64,000 bases of DNA from Poecilobothrus nobilitatus (lineage: Eukaryota; Arthropoda; Insecta; Diptera; Dolichopodidae), in contig OX352772.1 in the NCBI GenBank assembly GCA_947095535.1, forward strand, positions 97,026,934-97,090,933, given 5' to 3'. The first letter of the stretch is position 1, and the number at the start of each line of letters is the position of its first letter. The notes under the pieces were generated by a model, which worked only from the letters and a program-made list of their open reading frames with translations, ran no database searches and was not told where the DNA came from. Position numbers and translations under genes: made by a program. Of this stretch, positions 56,771 through 64,000 are shown piece after piece.

Positions 56771-57714
56771 TGTATGTATATATTTAGAAGATATCACTTT
56801 TTTATGTAAGCATGCTATTATAAAGAACAAGTTTTTATTTTCATTTCTTTTAAATGCAAAATTTTTTTCTTTTCAATTTTAAAGATGCTCTGTAGATTTA
56901 AAAATAAAAAATTTTCTTTTTTTTATTTTCATATAAGATATTTTCTTACTACTTTTATACGCCTAGTATTTAAACTAGTTATACAATTTTGTTTATTAAG
57001 AGCTGGCCTAAACAAGTTCTTAACCTACTAACAAAGCATGGCCTACATTAAACCCATCAATCAAAATGTAGGTTAGCATGTCGTGCGATATGGGTTGTTT
57101 TTTTCCTATCCCAAAGTGCAGGGTTACCTACTTATGAGTAAAGAGAATTCCTGCAATAAAACAACTATGCATTAATCTCTTAGAAGATTTTTAATGGAAA
57201 TATTTTTTTAATGAAAAAAGTATCGTGTATACGTATATACTTTTATACTGTTACTATTAACTGTCTAAATATAATAAATTCAAATCATTATTTTGTTTTG
57301 TTTAAAAAAAAAAACTAAAAACAATAATAATGCAACCATTAACCATACTCTTTAGATTCTAATTTTATTTACACATATTTATTTGTTAAATGCAATCTCT
57401 TAGAATGTTAAAATCAAAGTATGTACATATGTATATTACTGTCTACAACATCAATAAGTAGATGCAATAACCACGTGACTTCAAAATTTTCTGGGCAACC
57501 TGCCCATGTATACCTTTACAAAAATTTACATGCACGAAAAAGACAAAAAATTAAAAAAAAACGATTTGAAATTGGAACATACTAAAATTAAAGTAAATAG
57601 AATATTCATTTGAGTATACTTAGTATATATGTACGTATGCACAATTTTAATTTCAATGGTCCGTATACCTAATATATTATACTTGCACACAAACGCATTC
57701 ATTTTGGTGCTCAT
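56771..57714. other. AT-rich DNA without recognised gene
   Basis: A- and T-runs and short ATGTATATAC-type repeats only. Confidence 0.5.
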
Positions 57715-58200
57715 AACCCTAGATAAACAAACTATGCTCTTGGATGACTAATCAAAAACTATTAATCAACATAAAAAAAACAAAATATATGGTAATTGTA
57801 TTTTCGCTTCCAATACTCAACATCAAAATTTCAACGAATTCATTAAATCAGGTAAATGCATTTAAATATTTAGGCATTTGGATTGACAATAAATTGAAAT
57901 GGAATATTCACACTTCCTGCCTTTGGAAAAAACTTTCATCTATTATCGGTGTATTCAAAGAGATTTCAGTCAGTATATAATTCGCTTTTCCATTGCCATG
58001 TAAGTTATGGAATAAAACTATAGGGTATTGCAACTAAACAAATAATTGATGAACTCCAAGTAATTTAAAATAAATCAATAAGGAGCTTGTATAATTACAG
58101 GTGGAGGGAAAATAACAAACAATATAGTCTATCACAAAAAATGTGAATGTATGAAAAGGACGGATATCTATTGTTTGATCATTCGACGTGTAGTTCAGCC
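57715..58200 (+). pseudogene. LINE reverse transcriptase C-terminal fragment
   Basis: LTNQKLLINIKKTKYMVI and NAFKYLGIWIDNKLKWNIH (frame 57744-57980) are the post-catalytic RT motifs (LNxxKTKYM, FKYLGxxxDxxLxWxxH). They are followed in broken frames by SLFHCHVSYGIK and ATKQIIDELQ. No catalytic box or tail is present. 58201-58742 to the right is poly-A-rich with no gene. Confidence 0.65.
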
Positions 58201-58742
58201 GCACTTTTATAAACAAAAACAATATTTGTGATTTCAAAAAAAATAAAATTCGTAAAAATAAAAAAAATTAAAATTCCTAAAAATAAAAAAAATTAATTAA
58301 AATATAAATTAGTTAAAAAAGTTAAAATATTAATAAAAAAAAAAAATAGAACAATTATAATAAAAATAATTATGAAATGTTAAATTTTAAGGTAGAAGGA
58401 ATTATACCAAATTGTGTAAATATTTTAAGTGTGCTAAATTTATAAATAATTATTAATTACTAACAACAAAAAAAATAAAAATAAGTTAAGTTTAAGGTAC
58501 ACAAAAAAAAAGAATAAGTTAATATTAAAGAATTAGTTAATATTAAAAAAAAAAAAAAAATGTATAAAGTTAATTTTAAGTTTTAAGAAAAAATGCAACA
58601 AAATTTTAATGTATATAAATAATTAAAATAAAAATAGTAAAGAAAAAAAAAAAAATTAATGCATTTAAATTACCTACTTCAATAGAAAGCAAACAAACAA
58701 AGAACAAGTAAAAGTAACAGTAAGTCGATGCAACTGACTTAT

Positions 58743-59768
58743 TTATACCCTACACCTAAAAAATTCAAATTAAATTAAAAATCCATAAGTTATTTTAGTT
58801 AGGTATTTAATATACATAAGCTAAAAAAATAAATGCTTTTACAACCTTTGTACAAAATTTCAGATTTCTATCTTTATTAAATTTTAAAATATGCTTGTTA
58901 GGTTTTGGGAAGTGTGTGAAGGCACGCGGACCACCACCCTAATTCATCTCAAATATCATCAGACATCAGAGACATCATATCATCAGAGACATCATATCAT
59001 CAGAGACATCATATCATCAGAGACATCATATCATCATAATTTTAGAGACATCAGACATCGGCAGGTACCCGAGCAACCTCTCCAATTTATCTCAAGTCTT
59101 AGGCAAATCAGGGATTCAGGAAACAGCACCCTCGTATCAAATTTGAAGTTTCTATCTTTATTAATTTCGAAGATATGCTTGTTCGGTTTTGGGAGTTGTG
59201 TGGGAGGTACCCTAACAACTACTCCAATTCATCTCAAATTTTGGGCAAATGAGGGATTCTGGAAACAACACCCTAGTACCAAATTTGTTTCTATCTTTAT
59301 TAATTTCGAATATATGCTTGTTCGGTTTTGGAAGTTGTGTGGGAGGTACCCAAACAACCACTTCAATTCATCTCAAATTTTAGGGATATCAGAGATTCAG
59401 GAAAACACACCCTCGTACAAAATTTTAAGTTTCTATCTTTATTAATTTCGAAGATATGCGTATTCGATTTTGGGAGTTGTATGGCAGGTACCCGAACCCA
59501 TGGACCGATTTTGTACAGATTAGTCTTCTTCCTCGAACTTAGCCTTCTTTTTGTAATTAGTAACCTACTATATAAATTTCATCAAGATAGCTTCACTAGT
59601 TTTTGAGTTATCGTGCGAACGGACAGACGGACGGACGGACATCGCTAAATCGACTCAGGAGGTGATTGTGATTCAGAATATATATACATGTCTAACTCGC
59701 TTCCTTTTGCTGGTTACAAACACCATACCAGAGTTAATATACCCTATACTTTAAGTGTAGGGTATAAA
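58743..59768. mobile_element. 1-kb 'TATACCCTACAC' inverted-repeat element with internal tandem repeats
   Basis: The ends TTATACCCTACACctaaa (58743) and the reverse complement of aagtgtagggtataaa (59753-59768) form an inverted repeat of about 16 bp. Inside, a unit of about 140 bp starting 'tttctatctttattaa' recurs at 58866, 59149, 59288 and 59431. A 17-bp unit (catcagagacatcatat) is tandemly repeated four times at 58964-59031. Near the right end is gacggacggacggacatcgc followed by 'taaatcgactca', wording also seen in fly repeat ends. Open frames in it (184 and 92 codons) follow the repeats and are not credible genes. Confidence 0.75.
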
Positions 59769-60129
59769 AGAAAATGTATTTAAATCAAAAATGTATTAAA
59801 ATATTTAAAATTGTTGAGCTTAAATAATATAATAAAATAAAAATATGAAAAATAATTTTGTATTCTTATTTAATTTGGAAGGAACCATTAACGAAAAAGA
59901 AAAACAATACTCAACAAATAATTATTGTATTCGATAAGGAACGGCCATGACAGAAATGGCAAAAATAAAGAAAGAAAAAAAAATAATAATAGGAGAAAAA
60001 AAATGCACTTATCTTATTTATGGTTCCAGATCCGAGATCATAATACACACTAAAAGAAATTAAAATTATGATAATGATATATACGCAAAATAAAAAAAAA
60101 AATAAAAATTAAATTTTATTAAAAATTCT
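59769..60129. other. AT-rich spacer
   Basis: A-rich sequence without a recognised gene. Confidence 0.5.
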
Positions 60130-61070
60130 ATAAAGACGACTTTTTTCTTCGAGTGTCAAACTATCTATCCATTGTAATTTTGTATAGGTGTAATTTTGTG
60201 TAGGTTCATTATAATTTTGTGTAGTTGTTGCCTGATTTGCTACTGACGTAATCGTAGTATTGAAGTGTTCAACTGCAGATGAGATATCTTCTACACTGCT
60301 TAGAGCAATATTTAATGAAATGGTACTGTCGAATATTTCAAAAAATAAAATCCAGTTGGTATGTTTTGTATGAAGCTTTCTCTCTTTTCGTTTACTAATG
60401 ATTTGGTTTGGTTTGGTTAGCGGCAGTTATTATTAATGGCGAATGATCTGATGATAAGTCAAAACATGTTTCATCCTTCAAATTGTTCTTATATAAGCCT
60501 TTGAAGACACAAAAGTCAATTAAATCCGGAGTTTTCTGCAGATCAGTTGGCCAGTAAGTTGGTTGACCTGTCGATAAATATTGAAGCTTGTATTCTTCCA
60601 TAGCCATTAAAAGTTGTCTACCTTAATATGTAATCAATCAAGCACCCGCAGTGCGTATTGGCATTGTAGTCTCCACCTGCGATAAATCTCTACCCAAGCA
60701 TTTTATAAAATTGTATGTGTTGTGATTTGGTTATACTATGCTTTGGTGGACTATATATTGCTGAAATAGTAATGTTTCCAGCCCAATCTTCAACTACAAT
60801 ACTCGTTGCTGGTAGATGTTCTTTTTCATATTTTTCTACTTCATGGTGTTTTACACTATTTTTGATGATTATATGCGCAGTCCCATCAGGATGCATATAT
60901 TGTGTAACTTTTAATATTGAGATAGCTCGTTTTTGCGAAGTGTGTTTCTGAAATTAGTAAGATGTCTAATTTATGTTCAGTGATGAATGTTTTAATTTCT
61001 TGAAAATATTGTGACAGTCCATTAGCATTCCATACTGCAATTTTTAACGGCGTAATCATAACTGGACTCT
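60130..61070 (-). pseudogene. Jockey-clade ORF2 endonuclease (RT missing)
   Basis: Read leftwards from about 61070: LKIAVWNANGLSQYFQEIKT, DILLISETHF, GTAHIIIKNSVKHHE (frame 60690-60896), ISAIYSPPKHSITKSQHIQF. Then the frame 60395-60607 holds YLSTGQPTYWPTDLQKTPDL and IDFCVFKGL with SSDHSPLII, the SDH catalytic end. The Jockey wording NANGL...SETH, YSPPKH and PTYWPTD is clear. A linker (EHFNTTITSVANQAT, KLQWIDSLTLEEK) follows to 60130 and then the element stops before RT. A shift lies near 60650, and stops interrupt. Confidence 0.8.
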
Positions 61071-61074
61071 AGTG

Positions 61075-61320
61075 ACTAGTGTAGTAAGGAGATTTATCAA
61101 TCGGCTAATTTGCTCAATTAAATTATTAATCATTATTTTAAGTTCATTGACTTCATTTAATAGTTTTTGGTTGTATTGTACTTGCTGATGAACTTGATGA
61201 GGTTCTGATTGATTTACTGAATTTTTTTGTAATAAGCGTTGGTGATTTGTCTGTTGTATATCGGACTTAGCTTGAACAGCAGCCTTGATTACCTGTGTTC
61301 CGTTTTGCGTTTCATTTAAA
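61075..61320 (-). pseudogene. Jockey ORF1 C-terminal fragment
   Basis: Just upstream of ORF2 on the same strand, a frame reads QVIKAAVQAKSDIQQTNHQR and VNELKIMINNLIEQISRLIN, then stops near 61075. This is the low-complexity plus helical end of Jockey ORF1, closely spaced to ORF2 as in intact elements. The knuckles would lie to the right but are not seen. Confidence 0.5.
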
Positions 61321-64000
61321 ACTAAAATGTATTAAATAAAATAATGTAAAAGTTTTTTAAATAATAAGTACATAAAAATATTAAGTTTTATATAATATAA
61401 ATTTTAACCTTTTTTTAAAACTAGAAAAACCGACTGATTTTAATTAACTGCATTTGTGTGCCAATTTTTTTCTAAGCATATTTTAAACAAATTTTATAAT
61501 TTACCATAACCTACAATATTGTTTTCACAGGCCCTGACATAGAGAGAGGACTTTGAAATAGTGGTAAAGCTTTCTTAAAAATTTACACGTATTCTTATGG
61601 AAATAGTAAAAAATTAAATACTGGTAAAGCATAAATCTTAATAACTCAAAAAATAATCTTTTTTTTTAATTTCTTCCAAAGGCCACCATAAAATTTAAAC
61701 TTTAACACATCTTTTGATATTTCAAATTTAAAATATTTAAATGTGTTAATTAAAAAATTATTTTTTAAAAAGAATACCTCTATTTATTTTCCCACGCTTA
61801 AAGCTTCTTAACAAAACTTGAATGAGAGTGCTTTTTGCTACAGTATGGGCAATAACAAAATTTACAAAACAATTTTATCAAGAATTTTGGCTTAAAAATT
61901 AAGTTAGAAAATTTTAATTAAAAAAAAAAATTACTATTATTAATAAGATAAAATAAATACATATACATAAAAAATAAATATGTAAATAAGTTATACATTA
62001 AAATTATTCCCATTTCCACACCACCTATGAGGTAGCGAATATGGAGCGTTTTTTTACTTGCATATCCCCAGTACGCCTAGTTCACACATCTATAAGACAA
62101 AAGTGCATAAAAATGTTTTCAAAAGAAAACAATAGAAAAACAAAAAACAAAAAAATTTAACAAAACAAAATAACAAAATATAAAAACAAACTAAAAGTTA
62201 AAAATAAATATAACTTTCTTAGTTTTTAAAACTAACAAATAACAAAAAAAAAATATCACAATAAATATTATCAAATCCTCATTTTAATTATTAAATATTT
62301 TTTAATTTTCTATTTTGCTTATTGCTTTTAAAAGTATCGTTTTGTTGTTTTGTAAAATTATTTAATATTGCGACTGGTATTACCACATTTACACGTCGAT
62401 TTTAAATCTATGTCATTTATACCCAAACTGAGACTAGTAAATGTTAGTTGAATAAGAATACTTTTTGATTACTTCTCTCAAAGAATTTAACGCGGATATT
62501 TTTAAAGAAGAAATTGTAGAAAGAAATTGTAGATGCAACTATACGCCATAGGTTGTCAATTTTCTTTAGATATAACGCTTATCCATAATATTCTTAATCG
62601 TTCATTTTTTGGAACTTTAAAAGTTGGAACGTTATTTGCGTGAGAATTATAATTGGATTTACATTCAGGAAGCGCACATTGTCGAACCATTATATTTAAA
62701 ATATATATTATATATTTATTATATACATATATATTTATTTTATTTTAAATACTAACAATTATTGATTCACCTTTCAAAATTGAAATAACATTTTTTTGAA
62801 AGTTAAAATAAAACTAAAAATTACAAATTAAATTCAATAATTACTTAAATTCAATAAACTAATTATATTAAATTTATCTTCAATATATTTTATTATGTTA
62901 TTTAAAAAACAATAAAGCTACTTTACTGCTAAAACGCCTTTTTTTTTATTACTGTAACAAAAATATGAAAATTTACTTACATAAAAATCGTAACCTCCTT
63001 TCTTTTTTTGTCCATAATTACACTGAAAAATGCGATTTGAAATTTAATATTCTTACAAGCATAAAGAAGAAACTCCATATTTTCTTAATAAAATTTAATA
63101 TCTAAAAACTCCATATTAAAAAAATTTTACTTACCAATTTTATAACATAGTTAATATAAAAGCTTTTAAATTTTGAGGTTATGTGCACAGAATGTATAAA
63201 CCAAATTTACTAATTTTTTTTTTGTTGACACTAGCAAGATGGATGCAATAAGAAATTTAAAAAAAATGGAGGGTTACAAATTTGCTTAAAAAAGGGGTTA
63301 AAATTTTGAGTTCAATGTTAAAAACCTTTGTTGTATTGGGCAAATAACAAGCTATTTGAAATAAAAAAAAAATTGGAACATTTTGATGCATATTTAAAAA
63401 AACTTTATATGAAATTCATGTCCATTTTGGTATTCTTCCTAAAAAAACAAGAAAAAAAAATTAAAACAAAAAATTTTAAGAAATGTCATTTTTCGTAGTT
63501 TTCTCTCAAAACACATTAAAAATGTGCAGTAATACATTCAAAGGTTTCGATGTCACGTCACGTCACGGCCTTCTATTATTGTTGGCTCTGAATTTGCAGA
63601 AAAAAAATAAATATCCACATCCATACATACCTATTTTTATTAAATTACAATTTCACCTTTTTCTTCAAACATTCAACTAAATAACACAAGTAAATAACAC
63701 AAAAAAAAATTGAGTATTGACGGACAATAATACTGAAAGAAAAAAAAAACAAAAGTCCAATAGTTTTAATTACAGGATTAATTACAGACACTTTTAAGAA
63801 AAGAATAAAATTATATATGTATACCTACTACTATGTACAAAACAAAATGAGAATTCACCTACAAATTTTTGAAGTGAGAGTTCGCCTAAAAAAAAAGAAT
63901 ATTATACATATTAAAAAATGCTAAATTGTTAATATTGGTATCGTATTATAATATTATAGATTTAATTTATAGAAATTAGTTTAGAAAAAAAACGTACATA
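61321..64000. other. AT-rich DNA without recognised gene
   Basis: No gene, repeat family seen elsewhere in the window, or RNA gene is recognised. A 'cacgtcacgtcacgg' triple (63553-63568) and palindromic TATATA runs near 62700-62740 are the only notable details. Confidence 0.5.

Noticed and set aside
58891..59606. 184- and 92-codon plus-strand frames
   Set aside because: They follow the 17-bp and 140-bp tandem repeats of an inverted-repeat element and have no domain.
1..64000. CRISPR array, rRNA or bacterial operon
   Set aside because: No regularly spaced direct repeats with unique spacers, no rRNA-like sequence, and the features are eukaryotic.

Overview
This is a strongly AT-rich eukaryotic window made almost entirely of repeats. 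It looks like an insect, most likely a fly (Diptera). The reasons are an errantivirus-type retrovirus that targeted TATA, BEL/Pao and Jockey/CR1-type retroelements, short 'tccgtccgtccg'-bearing terminal-inverted-repeat elements, and two exons that read as an insect group III-like (Cht7-like) chitinase. No bacterial features, operons or CRISPR arrays are visible. The species cannot be named from the sequence. Product names rest on motif recognition by eye, not on database searches.

Layout. 1-3.7 kb: AT-rich DNA with a terminal-inverted-repeat element (1161-2398) and two tandem-repeat arrays. 3.7-10.1 kb: an errantivirus on the minus strand with near-identical LTRs, a TATA target duplication, an open env frame and split PR-RT and RNaseH-integrase frames. 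It has no recognisable gag, and a 0.3-kb block of pol is inverted. 10.1-13.05 kb: two minus-strand non-LTR (LINE) pieces, one ORF1 and one endonuclease/RT. 13.4-27.4 kb: a decayed plus-strand BEL/Pao element whose RT is split by about 7.6 kb. That insert holds two arms of a long ATT microsatellite, a near-complete minus-strand LINE between them, and a tRNA-derived SINE with a 12-bp target duplication inside the LINE's 3' region. 27.7-29.0 kb: a tRNA-like sequence, a hairpin and the two chitinase exons (plus strand), the only host protein-coding sequence I can support.

30-44 kb: fragments of at least five LINEs on both strands, further copies of the short repeat families, and dispersed arrays of an approximately 88-bp minisatellite, several set between inverted short-repeat arms. 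44.2-46.1 kb: a plus-strand Penelope-like element (RT plus GIY-YIG) broken by a tandem array. 46.4-48.3 kb: two foldback-like structures. 49.3-49.7 kb: an unusually GC-rich duplicated repeat. 51.2-54.9 kb: a 1.1-kb element with roughly 100-bp inverted ends, next to a minus-strand fragment with a packaging-type ATPase and proteins resembling Polinton/Maverick (adintovirus-like) structural genes. 55.5-56.8 kb: a second, minus-strand Penelope-like element carrying a 79-bp tRNA-like insertion. 57.7-61.3 kb: RT and Jockey fragments and a 1-kb inverted-repeat element. 61.3-64 kb: AT-rich DNA with nothing recognised.

The genes do not act together as a pathway. The window records layered insertions: microsatellite and LINE in BEL, SINE in LINE, SINE in Penelope. 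The most unusual structural theme is the recurring 88-bp minisatellite inside inverted-arm composites.
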